Shown here: in pieces, positions 22,857 through 32,099 of the stretch | How positions within the stretch are numbered: the stretch's first letter is position 1 | How the letters are laid out: each line of letters begins with the position of its first letter | Source: Gammaproteobacteria bacterium | GTDB lineage: Bacteria; Pseudomonadota; Gammaproteobacteria; Pseudomonadales; Pseudohongiellaceae | NCBI GenBank assembly: GCA_007571115.1 | Contig: RKSA01000052.1 | Coordinates: 1 to 32,883, forward strand | Reading direction: 5' to 3' | Length of the DNA stretch: 32,883 bases | Made by a program: the position numbers and the translations under genes | Notes under the pieces: generated by a model | What the model was told of the DNA's origin: nothing | Databases searched by the model: none | What the model saw: only the letters and a program-made list of their open reading frames with translations

Positions 22857-24250
22857 AAGCTTTCATCAATCATTTGGGAACCGTTCTCGCCACAGGCGCT
22901 CTGCTTGGAGCCTCGGCCCAGCTCGCTGCCCAGCAGCCTGCCGATCTCGTCGAGCTGCTCGATCTCGTCGAGCAGGACCGCGTCGCCGAGTCCGAGGAAT
23001 ATCGCCAGCGGCTCCAGGAATTCGAGGACAATGCCGAGCGCCAGGAAGAGATCCTGCGAATCACCAATGAGCGGATCGTCGAGCAGGAGCGCCTGCAAAC
23101 CCGCCTGAGCAACGAATTCGAACGCAACGAGATCACGATCAACGACAAGCGCGAGATCCTGCGCGATCGCCGCGGCGACCTCAACGAGCTGTTCGGCACC
23201 TTGCAAGGCGTTGCCGGCGATTTCCTCAGCACTTTCGAGAACTCGCTCATCAGTGCCCAGTATCCGGGCCGCTCCGAAGTCGTCGAAGGCTTCATCGAGA
23301 AGGCCGGCAGCGAAATCCAGCAGCTCGACATCGCCGAGATGGAGCGCTTCTGGTTTCTCATGCACCAGGAACTGACCGAGTCGGGGCGCGTCGTCTCGTA
23401 TCCCGGCGAAGTCGCCATGCCCAATGGCGACATGGTCAGCCAGACCGTCACCAGGATCGGCGCCTTCAATTCGATTTCCGACGGCCAGTACCTGAGCTAT
23501 ATCGGCGACATCGGCCATTTGCAAGTATTGCCGAGGCAGCCCGACTCGGGCTATCTCGCCATGGCTCGCGAGCTCGAGGACGCCAGGGAAGGCTTCGTCA
23601 GGGCCGGAATCGACCCGACCGGCGGCGTTGGCGGCCAGGTATTCGCCAATCTCGTCAACTTCCCCACGATTTACGAGCAGGTTCGCGACAATTCCGGGAT
23701 CATCGGTTTCATCATCATTTTTGTCGGCATCGTCGGAATCCTGATCGCCTTCCTGCGCCTGCTGATCCTTTCCCTCGTCTCGCTGAAGGTGCGCAGGCAG
23801 TTGGGCAACAGCGAGCGACTTAGCAAGGACAATCCACTGGGGCGAGTGCTGCTGGTCAGCGAATCGAACCCCGATGTCGATACCGAAACCCTCGAGCTCA
23901 AGCTCGGCGAGGCGATCCTGCAGGAAACGCCTTCGCTGGAAAGCATGTTGACGCTCATCAAGATGATCGCGACTATCGCTCCCCTGGGCGGCCTGCTCGG
24001 AACGGTGACGGGAATGATCCAGGTGTTCCAGATGATTACCGTCTATGGCGCCGGCGACCCGACGATCATGGCAGGGGGAATTTCCCAGGCATTGATGACT
24101 ACCGTGCTCGGCATCGTCGTCGCGATTCCGACGATCTTCATGCATACCGTCGTCAAGAGCCGCGCCGACAGCATCACCCATGTGCTCGAGCAGCAGGCGA
24201 CGGGAATGATCGCGCTGAAAGCCGAGCAGAAGGCGAAGGCTGCGAGCTAG
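22853..24250 (+). CDS. long MotA/TolQ/ExbB-family proton channel protein (TtpC-like) with N-terminal coiled-coil extension
   Basis: Signal-like N-terminus MKAFINHLGTVLATGALLGASAQLAAQ, coiled coil, C-terminal TolQ/ExbB domain MIATIAPLGGLLGTVTGMIQVFQMITVYGAGDPTIMAGGISQALMTTVLGIVVAIP. Confidence 0.88.
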   Translation: MKAFINHLGTVLATGALLGASAQLAAQQPADLVELLDLVEQDRVAESEEYRQRLQEFEDNAERQEEILRITNERIVEQERLQTRLSNEFERNEITINDKREILRDRRGDLNELFGTLQGVAGDFLSTFENSLISAQYPGRSEVVEGFIEKAGSEIQQLDIAEMERFWFLMHQELTESGRVVSYPGEVAMPNGDMVSQTVTRIGAFNSISDGQYLSYIGDIGHLQVLPRQPDSGYLAMARELEDAREGFVRAGIDPTGGVGGQVFANLVNFPTIYEQVRDNSGIIGFIIIFVGIVGILIAFLRLLILSLVSLKVRRQLGNSERLSKDNPLGRVLLVSESNPDVDTETLELKLGEAILQETPSLESMLTLIKMIATIAPLGGLLGTVTGMIQVFQMITVYGAGDPTIMAGGISQALMTTVLGIVVAIPTIFMHTVVKSRADSITHVLEQQATGMIALKAEQKAKAAS

Positions 24251-24274
24251 CCGAAGCGAGGCGAAGAAACGATC

Positions 24275-24805
24275 ATGTACCTGTTCATTCTCGACATCGT
24301 TGACGCGATCAGCTCGTTCATGCAGCGCGGCGGCCCCGTGCTCAACGTGATCGCGATTCTGCTGTTCCTGAAATGGTCGCTGGTGTTCGAGCGCATATGG
24401 CATCTCAACACGACGCACCGGCAGAACGTGAAGCACACCCTCGCCGAGTGGAACTCGCGCCAGGACACCAATTCCTGGGCGGCCCGGCAGATCCGCGCGA
24501 TGATGATCTCGAAGATCTCCCTCGATGTTCGCTCGACCTTGCCGATCATCGAGGTATTGGTGACGATTTGCCCTTTGCTCGGTCTCATTGGCACGGTGAC
24601 AGGAATGATCGAGGTGTTCTTCGTCATGGCGCTGACCGGAGGGGGCGACGCCAAGTCGATGGCTGGAGGAGTGTCGAAGGCGACGATTCCGACGATGGCG
24701 GGAATGGTCGGGGCGATTTCAGGAATCTTCGCCTACAACTACCTGAAGGGGTGGGTTGACCGGGATCTGGAACTGCTCGAGGACCATTTGCCACTCAGCC
24801 ACTAG
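24275..24805 (+). CDS. ExbB-like proton channel protein
   Basis: LPIIEVLVTICPLLGLIGTVTGMIEVFFVMALTGGGDAKSMAGGVSKATIPTMAGMVGAISG. Confidence 0.88.
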   Translation: MYLFILDIVDAISSFMQRGGPVLNVIAILLFLKWSLVFERIWHLNTTHRQNVKHTLAEWNSRQDTNSWAARQIRAMMISKISLDVRSTLPIIEVLVTICPLLGLIGTVTGMIEVFFVMALTGGGDAKSMAGGVSKATIPTMAGMVGAISGIFAYNYLKGWVDRDLELLEDHLPLSH

Positions 24806-24822
24806 ACGCGCACCGGGCAGCA

Positions 24823-24916
24823 AGGCCGGAGCCGAATAGGGCGGAACCAAGAAGGCAGAACTGAACAGGACAGAACCGAAAAAGCAAACCGAAAAGAGCA
24901 GAACAGAAAACCAGGA
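24823..24916 (+). repeat. purine-rich degenerate ~15-nt repeat leader upstream of exbD
   Basis: ggcggaaccaagaa / ggcagaactgaaca / ggacagaaccgaaaaa / gcaaaccgaaaagag / cagaacagaaaacca. Confidence 0.55.
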
Positions 24917-24919
24917 GCA

Positions 24920-25333
24920 ATGCCGATGAAATCGGGCTTAATGAAAAGAGCGGAAAACCAGGAGGCCGGCGAGATCGATCTGACGCCGATGCTCGACGTC
25001 GTGTTTATCCTGCTCATCTTCTTCATCGTCACTTCGGTGTTCATCAAGGAAGCCGGCATCGACGTGACGAAGCCCGAGGCGTCGACGAGCCTGAGCCAGT
25101 CCGGCGACCTGATCCTGATCGCGGTGGGAGTCCAGGGCGACATCTGGATCGACGGCGACCAGATCGACCCGCGCTTCATTCGCTCGCGCTTTGAGTTGCG
25201 CCTTGCCGACGCCCCCAATTCGGCGGTGGTCATCCAGGCCGACCAGAACGCAAACAACGGGCAGGTCATGCGAATTCTCGAAGCCGCCCGGGAAGCCAAT
25301 ATCAAGGACGTCTCATTTTCGACCGAGACATGA
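24920..25333 (+). CDS. exbD: ExbD/TolR-family biopolymer transport protein
   Basis: GEIDLTPMLDVVFILLIFFIVTSVFIKEAGIDVTKPEA; alternative start at 24926. Confidence 0.92.
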   Translation: MPMKSGLMKRAENQEAGEIDLTPMLDVVFILLIFFIVTSVFIKEAGIDVTKPEASTSLSQSGDLILIAVGVQGDIWIDGDQIDPRFIRSRFELRLADAPNSAVVIQADQNANNGQVMRILEAAREANIKDVSFSTET

Positions 25334-25355
25334 CGCAAACTTGGGAGCACAGCAA

Positions 25356-25976
25356 ATGATCGTTGTCCGATGGCTTGTTTCAGTCGCCTTGGCGGTTTGC
25401 ATCACCGGCGGGCTGTTCTATTTCATGCAATACCTGATCGCTACCGGCGAGCGTTTCTCTGAGCCGATCAACGTGATCCGCATCGTTGACGCGACGATGC
25501 CCGACATCGAGCTCGACGTCATCGAGGAGGTCGAACGGCCCGAGCCGATCGAGGAAATCGTGCAAAACGAGCCCGAGGCCGATGAACGCGAGTTCGATCC
25601 CAGTTCGGGCCCGTCGCTGGCGATCGTCCGCACCGACGTCGATATTGGTGGCGGAATCGACCTGACCCCCGCGACGATCAGCACCACCGATGGCGACTAT
25701 CTGCCCCTCGTGGCGATCGCCCCGCAGTATCCGACCCGGGCCGCCCAGCGGGGGATCGAGGGCTGGTGCCTCGTTAACTTCACCGTCGATGCTCTCGGCA
25801 ATGTCGTCGAGGACAGCATCGTCGTCGTCGATTCCGAGCCGCCGAACATCTTCGACCGCTCGTCGGTTCGCGCCGCAGCGCGCTTCAAGTTCCAGCCCCG
25901 GGTCATCAATGGCAAGGGCGTAGAAGTCCCCCGGGTGCCATACGTGTTCCGCTACGTGCTGAGCGACGACGAATGA
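25356..25976 (+). CDS. TonB-family energy transducer, copy 1
   Basis: MIVVRWLVSVALAVCITGGLFYFMQYLI N-terminal anchor; C-terminal PQYPTRAAQRGIEGWCLVNFTVDALGNVVEDSIVVVDSEPPNIFDRSSVRAAARFKFQP. Confidence 0.9.
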   Translation: MIVVRWLVSVALAVCITGGLFYFMQYLIATGERFSEPINVIRIVDATMPDIELDVIEEVERPEPIEEIVQNEPEADEREFDPSSGPSLAIVRTDVDIGGGIDLTPATISTTDGDYLPLVAIAPQYPTRAAQRGIEGWCLVNFTVDALGNVVEDSIVVVDSEPPNIFDRSSVRAAARFKFQPRVINGKGVEVPRVPYVFRYVLSDDE

Positions 25977-26096
25977 CAGACGAATGATGCCGGGGCGATC
26001 GCGCAGCATCGACCCGGCAGGGCAACATGGCAAGAGTGCGCGTCAAGGCCGCTGGTTAGGGCCACAGCTTGAGGAAGACATGGGAGGAACAGAACG

Positions 26097-26708
26097 ATGA
26101 TCATTTTCCGCTGGCTCGTTTCGCTGGTCCTTGCGGTGGGAATCACCCTGGGGCTGTTCTACTTCATGCAATCCCTGATCGACACCGGCGACCGCGTGTC
26201 GCAAAAGGTCGCGGTGGTCAGGGTCGTCGATGCGACGATGCCGCATTTCGAGCCCGAGCTGGTGACGAAAATCGTCCCGCCGCAACCGATCGATCCGCCT
26301 GCCACGGAGGATCCCCCCCCGCAAAGGAAAGCGGTTGTCGTTGGCAATTCCCTCGGACCGGTTTTCAAGCCGACAGTCACCACCGGCGGAACTGGCCCAG
26401 ACACTGGGCAGCTTGATGGCATGGGGGACGGTGATCTCCTGCCGCTGATCATCGTCTCTCCGCAATACCCGGCTCGCGCCGCCCAGCGAGGCATCGAGGG
26501 CTGGTGTACCGTGCGTTTCACCATCGACGCCCAGGGCAATGTCGTCGAGAACAGCATCGTCGTCGTCGATGCCGAGCCGCCGGACATCTTTGATCGCTCG
26601 TCGATTCGCGCTGCGGCGCGCTTCAAGTACAAGCCCCAGGTTGTGTACGGCGAGGCCATGCCGGTGTACGGCAAGCAATACCGTTTCCACTACCGGCTGG
26701 AAGACTGA
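26097..26708 (+). CDS. TonB-family energy transducer, copy 2
   Basis: MIIFRWLVSLVLAVGITLGLFYFMQSLI; PQYPARAAQRGIEGWCTVRFTIDAQGNVVENSIVVVDAEPPDIFDRSSIRAAARFKYKP. Confidence 0.9.
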   Translation: MIIFRWLVSLVLAVGITLGLFYFMQSLIDTGDRVSQKVAVVRVVDATMPHFEPELVTKIVPPQPIDPPATEDPPPQRKAVVVGNSLGPVFKPTVTTGGTGPDTGQLDGMGDGDLLPLIIVSPQYPARAAQRGIEGWCTVRFTIDAQGNVVENSIVVVDAEPPDIFDRSSIRAAARFKYKPQVVYGEAMPVYGKQYRFHYRLED

Positions 26709-26710
26709 CA

Positions 26711-28090
26711 ATGATGCGCGTCGTCTCGATGAACCGGATGCTCGGACTTGCCCTGGCCTTGCTGCCGGGCTTGGTGTTGCTGCTGTCCCAGCCCGGCGGG
26801 CTGGCTCTCGCCGGCGAGGAGGCGCGACCGCCGCCGGAAGCGCGAACCGCCGACACCCTCGGCCCCCAGGTGATGCGAGCGATCAGCGAGATCCAGGAAC
26901 TCATGGCGCCCGAAGATCCCGAAGAGCAGCCCGACATGGCCCAGGCCAAGATCGAGCTCGACGAGCTTCGCGAACGCCGCTGGGAGCGAATGAACGACTT
27001 CGAGAAGTCGACCCTGCTCAATTTCTACACCAACTACTACCTCGCCATGGAAGACTTCGACGGCGCACTGCGGATCTTCGAGGAGATGCTCACCATCGAG
27101 CAGTTGCGCGAGGATACCCGGCGCCGCACACATCGCTCGCTAGGCCAGTTGTATGCCGCCGAGGAAAACTGGCAGAAGTCCATCGACAATTACGAAGCCT
27201 GGCGCGAGCTGTCCCTCGAGGAGGACGAGATCGTCTTCAAGGGCCTGTCCTACGCGAACTACCAGCTCGACAACATGATTCCCGCCAGGGATTACTGGAT
27301 CGACTACATGAAGCTGAGCCTGAGCAATGGCGAGGAGCTCGGTCGCGAAGACTATGCCTATCTCAACGGCGTCTATTTCACCCTGGAGAGCTTCGAGGAA
27401 GCGCTGGAACTCACCAAGAGCATGATCGTCAAGTTCGATGACCCCACCGACTGGCACAACCTCAGCGCGATCTACGCAAGCCTCGACCGCGAGGAGCAGC
27501 GCGTGCAATCGCTGAACCTGAGCTATTTGCGCGGCCTGCTCGACGACGACACGCGCTACCTGAACCTCGGCCAGTCCCTCGCGAGCATGGAAATCCCGCT
27601 GAGCGGGCGCAAGATCATCGACGACGGCTTCGCCAAGGGGCTCATCCCTGACGACCTCGACAACAACACCACCATGGCGCAAATGTCGATGCTTGGCACC
27701 GAATACGACGAAGCGCTGCAACCTGCGGTCAGGGCCGCCGAACTTGACGATACCGGCAAGTCCCACGATACCCTCGGCTACCTCTACTACGTGCTGAACC
27801 GCTACGAGGAGTCGGCCGAGGCTTTCCGCGAGGCTCTCGACAAAGGCGAACTGAGAGACCGTTCGGACACCCTGCTGTTCCTCGCCCGAGCGCTGTTCGA
27901 GATCGACGAGTTCGACGCCGCGATCCAGGCAGCAAGAGATTCGGCCGAAGCTGGCGATCAACAGGCCCAGCAATCGGCGAACGACTACCGCCGCTTCATC
28001 GAGACCAGCAAGGAGCGGCACAATGTCATCGCCGAACGCCGCGCCGAGGCGATCGACTTCTACGAGACCTATCCCTCGCTGCTCGATTGA
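26711..28090 (+). CDS. tetratricopeptide-repeat protein of the TonB cluster
   Basis: Signal-like N-terminus; helical repeats such as GYLYYVLNRYEESAEAFREAL and FLARALFEIDEFDAAIQAARDSAEAG. Confidence 0.75.
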   Translation: MMRVVSMNRMLGLALALLPGLVLLLSQPGGLALAGEEARPPPEARTADTLGPQVMRAISEIQELMAPEDPEEQPDMAQAKIELDELRERRWERMNDFEKSTLLNFYTNYYLAMEDFDGALRIFEEMLTIEQLREDTRRRTHRSLGQLYAAEENWQKSIDNYEAWRELSLEEDEIVFKGLSYANYQLDNMIPARDYWIDYMKLSLSNGEELGREDYAYLNGVYFTLESFEEALELTKSMIVKFDDPTDWHNLSAIYASLDREEQRVQSLNLSYLRGLLDDDTRYLNLGQSLASMEIPLSGRKIIDDGFAKGLIPDDLDNNTTMAQMSMLGTEYDEALQPAVRAAELDDTGKSHDTLGYLYYVLNRYEESAEAFREALDKGELRDRSDTLLFLARALFEIDEFDAAIQAARDSAEAGDQQAQQSANDYRRFIETSKERHNVIAERRAEAIDFYETYPSLLD

Positions 28091-28105
28091 CGAGGCCAGC
28101 GAAGG

Positions 28106-28133
28106 CTTGAATTTCCCGCCCGAGCCCCCACTA
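28106..28133 (+). promoter_or_regulatory. predicted sigma-32 heat-shock promoter of htpG
   Basis: CTTGAAT (28106-28112), 13-nt spacer, CCCCACTA (28126-28133), close to the consensus CTTGAA / CCCCATTA. Confidence 0.65.
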
Positions 28134-28191
28134 CGTGGGCAGGCCGAGAGCCTCGCGGCCCGTTTTGCCCACGCAAGCTTGAGGGAGAGCC

Positions 28192-30207
28192 ATGGCCGAG
28201 ACAGCGAATACCGAAACCGCGAATACCGAAACAACAAGCACTGAAACAACGGGTGCCGAAACAACGGGCACTGAAAAAAAAGGCACTGAAACAAAAGGCT
28301 TTGAAACCGAAGCCCGGCAGCTCCTGCAGCTCATGATCCACTCCTTGTACAGCAACAAGGAGGTGTTCCTGCGAGAGCTCATTTCCAACGCTTCCGACGC
28401 CGCCGACAAGCTGCGCTTCGCAGCGCTGTCAAACCCCGAATTGCTCGGCGAGGCGCCGGACTTGCAAGTCCGGGTGGAAGTCGATTCCACAAACAGCACG
28501 ATCGTCATCGCCGACAACGGCATCGGCATGAGCCGCGACGAGGTCGTAAGCAACCTCGGAACGATCGCCCGTTCCGGAACCGCCGAATTCCTCGAATCCT
28601 TGACCGGCGATCAGCAAAAGGACTCGCAGCTCATCGGCCAGTTCGGCGTCGGCTTCTATTCGGCCTTCATCGTCGCCAAGGAAGTCGAGGTGCTGACTCG
28701 CAAGGCAGGCGCCGCAGCGAGCGAAGCCGTGCATTGGCAGTCGAAAGGCGAGGCATCGTACTCGATCAGCGAGGCGGAAAAAACCGCGCGGGGCACCGTT
28801 ATCACCTTGCACCTGAAAGACGGCGCCAAGGAGTTTTCCGATGCCTACCGTCTGCGCTCCATCATCAAGAAATATGCCGACCATGTTTCCATCCCGGTAT
28901 TGATGGAAGAGCCGGCCCATGACGAAGTCCCCGATACCGGCGACAGCACGGAAAACAAGGCCGGGAACAAGGCCGAAAAGCGTTACGAACCCGTCAACGA
29001 AGGCAAGGCGCTCTGGACTCGCTCGCGCAGGGACATCAAGAAAAAGGAGTACCAGGAGTTCTACAAGCACATCAGCCACAACTTCGAAGACCCCCTCGAC
29101 TGGAGCCACAACCACGTCGAAGGCAAGCTCGAATACACGAGCCTGCTGTTCCTTCCCAGGCGCGCCCCCTACGACCTGTGGAACCGCGACGGCGCCAGGG
29201 GCCTGAAACTGTACGTGCAGCGCGTTTTCATCATGGACGAGGCCGAGCAGTTCCTGCCACTGTACCTGCGTTTCGTCAAGGGAATTCTCGATTCCAGCGA
29301 CTTCCCGCTCAATGTGTCCCGGGAGCTGCTGCAAAACGACCCCAAGGTCGAGAAAGTCCGCGCCGCCCTGACCAAGCGCGTGCTCGACCTGATCACGCGC
29401 TTCAGGAAAAAGGACGCCGAAGCCTATGCCGGCTTCTGGAAGGAATTCGGCCAGGCATTGAAGGAGGGCCCCGCCGAGGACTACGCCAACCGCGAGAAGA
29501 TCGCCTCGCTATTCCTGTTCAGCAGCACCGAATCAGTCGCCGACGAGCAAGACCGCAGCATAGAGGACTACGTCGCGAAAATGGCAGAGGGCCAGGAAAA
29601 GATCTACTACCTGGTCAGCGATTCGCTGAAAGCCGCGCGCAACAGCCCGCACCTGGAAGTTTTCCGCCAGAAGGGCATCGAGGTGCTGCTGCTGCACGAC
29701 CGCATCGACGAATGGCTGATGGGCCACCTGCACGAGTTTGACGGCAAGCCTTTCCACGATGTCGCGCGGGGCAAGCTCGATCTTGGCAAGCTCGCAGAAG
29801 AGCCCGACAAGGCTGAGAGCGATAGCGACGATGACAACGGCAGCGACAATCCCTTGCTCAAGCGAATCGGCGCCAGTCTCGGCGAGCAGGTCAAGGAAGT
29901 GCGGGCAACGCGACGCCTCACCGATTCGCCTGCCTGCCTCGTCGTCGACGAGAACGACATGGGGCTGCAAATGCGCAGAATCATGGAAGCTTCAGGCCAG
30001 AAGCCTCCCGAGGCGAAGCCGATTTTCGAAGTCAATCTAGAACACGCCCTCTTGCAAAGGCTCGATCAGGAAGCCGACGAGGACCGCTTCTCCGACCTGG
30101 TGACGATCCTGTTCGGCCAGGCGGCTCTGGCCGAAGGTCGAGGCCTTGCCGACCCGGCAAGCTTTTCCAGCCGGCTCAACAAGCTGCTGCTCGAATTGAC
30201 CGCCTGA
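28192..30207 (+). CDS. htpG: molecular chaperone HtpG (Hsp90)
   Basis: [67 protein letters not shown]. Confidence 0.96.
   Translation: MAETANTETANTETTSTETTGAETTGTEKKGTETKGFETEARQLLQLMIHSLYSNKEVFLRELISNASDAADKLRFAALSNPELLGEAPDLQVRVEVDSTNSTIVIADNGIGMSRDEVVSNLGTIARSGTAEFLESLTGDQQKDSQLIGQFGVGFYSAFIVAKEVEVLTRKAGAAASEAVHWQSKGEASYSISEAEKTARGTVITLHLKDGAKEFSDAYRLRSIIKKYADHVSIPVLMEEPAHDEVPDTGDSTENKAGNKAEKRYEPVNEGKALWTRSRRDIKKKEYQEFYKHISHNFEDPLDWSHNHVEGKLEYTSLLFLPRRAPYDLWNRDGARGLKLYVQRVFIMDEAEQFLPLYLRFVKGILDSSDFPLNVSRELLQNDPKVEKVRAALTKRVLDLITRFRKKDAEAYAGFWKEFGQALKEGPAEDYANREKIASLFLFSSTESVADEQDRSIEDYVAKMAEGQEKIYYLVSDSLKAARNSPHLEVFRQKGIEVLLLHDRIDEWLMGHLHEFDGKPFHDVARGKLDLGKLAEEPDKAESDSDDDNGSDNPLLKRIGASLGEQVKEVRATRRLTDSPACLVVDENDMGLQMRRIMEASGQKPPEAKPIFEVNLEHALLQRLDQEADEDRFSDLVTILFGQAALAEGRGLADPASFSSRLNKLLLELTA
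28201..28305 (+). repeat. seven in-frame 15-nt tandem repeats encoding (T/K)xxxE at the HtpG N-terminus
   Basis: [35 protein letters not shown]; e.g. acagcgaataccgaa / accgcgaataccgaa / acaacgggcactgaa. Confidence 0.9.
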
Positions 30208-30220
30208 CCGGGCGAGGCGC

Positions 30221-31972
30221 CTACATGCGCTCGAGGGTTTCGATTCCGAGCAGGGCGAGGCCCTGTTCGAAGGCGTGCTCGGCGAGCCGCACCAGGGCGA
30301 TTCGCGAATCCCTCACCTGCGCGTCGGCCTTGAGGATCGGGCAGTTTTCGTAAAAGCGCATGAAGCTGCCGGCGAGCTCGTAGAGATAGTTGCAAAGCAG
30401 GTTCGGATAGCATTCGCTGGCGACGAGCTCGACGAATTCGGGCAGTTGCAGTATCTTCAGCAGAAGCGAGCGCTCCTCGCCGCTCGCAAGCTGCGTCAAG
30501 CGGCAAGCAGCCGAACCCTCTGCGTGCTTGCGCAGCACGCTCTTGATCCGCGTGCAGGCATAGAGCAGATAGGGTGCGGTATTGCCGTCGAAGGACAGCA
30601 TCGTCTGCCAGTCGAACACATAGTCGCTCATCCTGTTCTTGCTCAGCTCGGCGTACTTGACTGCGGCGATGCCGACCGTCGCGGCGATTTTCCGCCTTTC
30701 GCCCTCGTCAAGAGCGGGATTTTTCTCGCTGACGAGCGCGAAGGCCCGCTGCACTGCCTCGTCGAGCAAGTCGGCGAGCTTTACCACGTCTCCCGAACGC
30801 GTCTTGTACGGCCGGCCATCCTGGCCCATGATCGTGCCGTGGGCGATGTGTTCGAGCGAAAGCTGCGCCGAAGCGAACCCGGCGGCGCGAGCCACGGCGA
30901 AAACCTGCTCGAAATGCAGCGACTGCCGAGAATCGACGACATACAGCGAGCGGTCGGCGGCGAAGTTCCGCGAACGAAGCCGTATCGAGGCAAGATCGGT
31001 GGTCGCATAGAGATAGCCGCCGTCGGATTTCTGCACGATCACCGGCAAGGCCTCGCCGTCCTTGCTCTGGAATTCAGGCAGGAACACGCATTGCGCTCCA
31101 GCGGATTCCTCCAGCAGGCCCTGCTCGCGCAATTCGCTGACCACGCCGGGCAATTCGTCGTTGTAGCGGCTTTCGGCGTCGAGATCGGAAAGCTGCAAGT
31201 CGACGCCGAGGCACTGGTAAATGTCCTGGCAATGACGAAGCGATTCGTCGATGAAGCGCCGCCAGACTTGGAGAGACTCCGCATCGCCGCCTTGCAGCCT
31301 GACGACGCTTTGCCGCGCGCGTTCGGCAAATTCGGCGTCCGCGTCGAACTTGCCCTTGGCAGCCTTGTAAAAGCTTTCCAGGTCTTCGAGCTCGGCTTGC
31401 AGCAGCTCGGCATTTGCATCGAGCTCGCTCATGTAGGCGATCAGCATGCCGAATTGGGTGCCCCAGTCGCCGACGTGATTTTGCCGGATCACTTCGTGGC
31501 CGAGCCGCTCGAACACGCGACCGAGACAATCGCCGATCACGGTTCCGCGCAAATGCCCAACGTGCATCTCCTTGGCAAGGTTCGGCGAGGAATAGTCGAC
31601 GACGATTTTCTGCCGCTTCGGCCTAGGGGCGATCAGCGCCTGGGGGTCGCCGAGCACGGCGTTGCCGTGGCGAACGAGGGCCGCATCGCTGAGGCGGAGA
31701 TTGATGAAGCCCGGGCCTGCGACTGCGGCGCTCGCGATGATTCCCTGCGCATCGCCTTCCTGAGCCTCCCCGATCGCCTCGACCGTCGCCTCGGCCAACT
31801 GCCGCGGCTTGCGCGCGCTCCGGCCTGCGGCCGCCATGACACCATTGGCCTGGTAGTCGCCGAACTGCGGCCGCGACGCTGTGATCACGTTCGGCTCGCT
31901 GTCGGCAAGCCCCGAAGCTTCGCGCAAGGCCTTGCCGACGATGCGCGACAGTTGCTGCCTAAGATTTTCCAT
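30221..31972 (-). CDS. argS: arginyl-tRNA synthetase
   Basis: VDYSSPNLAKEMHVGHLRGTVIGDCLGRVFERLGHEVIRQNHVGDWGTQFGMLI; RPYKTRSGDVVKLADLLDEA; start MENLRQQLSRIVGKAL. Confidence 0.95.
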   Translation of the reverse strand: MENLRQQLSRIVGKALREASGLADSEPNVITASRPQFGDYQANGVMAAAGRSARKPRQLAEATVEAIGEAQEGDAQGIIASAAVAGPGFINLRLSDAALVRHGNAVLGDPQALIAPRPKRQKIVVDYSSPNLAKEMHVGHLRGTVIGDCLGRVFERLGHEVIRQNHVGDWGTQFGMLIAYMSELDANAELLQAELEDLESFYKAAKGKFDADAEFAERARQSVVRLQGGDAESLQVWRRFIDESLRHCQDIYQCLGVDLQLSDLDAESRYNDELPGVVSELREQGLLEESAGAQCVFLPEFQSKDGEALPVIVQKSDGGYLYATTDLASIRLRSRNFAADRSLYVVDSRQSLHFEQVFAVARAAGFASAQLSLEHIAHGTIMGQDGRPYKTRSGDVVKLADLLDEAVQRAFALVSEKNPALDEGERRKIAATVGIAAVKYAELSKNRMSDYVFDWQTMLSFDGNTAPYLLYACTRIKSVLRKHAEGSAACRLTQLASGEERSLLLKILQLPEFVELVASECYPNLLCNYLYELAGSFMRFYENCPILKADAQVRDSRIALVRLAEHAFEQGLALLGIETLERM

Positions 31973-32029
31973 GCCCTGACAAGTCGATTTCCCCAAGCGG
32001 CGGAATTGTACAACATCCCCTCAGCCCCG

Positions 32030-32067
32030 ATGCCCATGCGCCCATGCGCCGATGCTCCGATGCGATA
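32030..32067 (+). repeat. 8-bp-period tandem repeat (ATGCGCCC-like) in the argS/rlu intergenic region
   Basis: ATG at 32030, 32036, 32044, 32052, 32060; units atgcgccc / atgcgccg / atgctccg / atgcgata. Confidence 0.75.
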
Positions 32068-32099
32068 CAATCGCCGCATCACTCCGATGCTCGCCGATC

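Noticed and set aside
28201-28305. CRISPR-like or dispersed repeat array in the htpG 5' region
   Set aside because: Units are contiguous, in frame, without spacers, and encode a pentapeptide repeat; not CRISPR.
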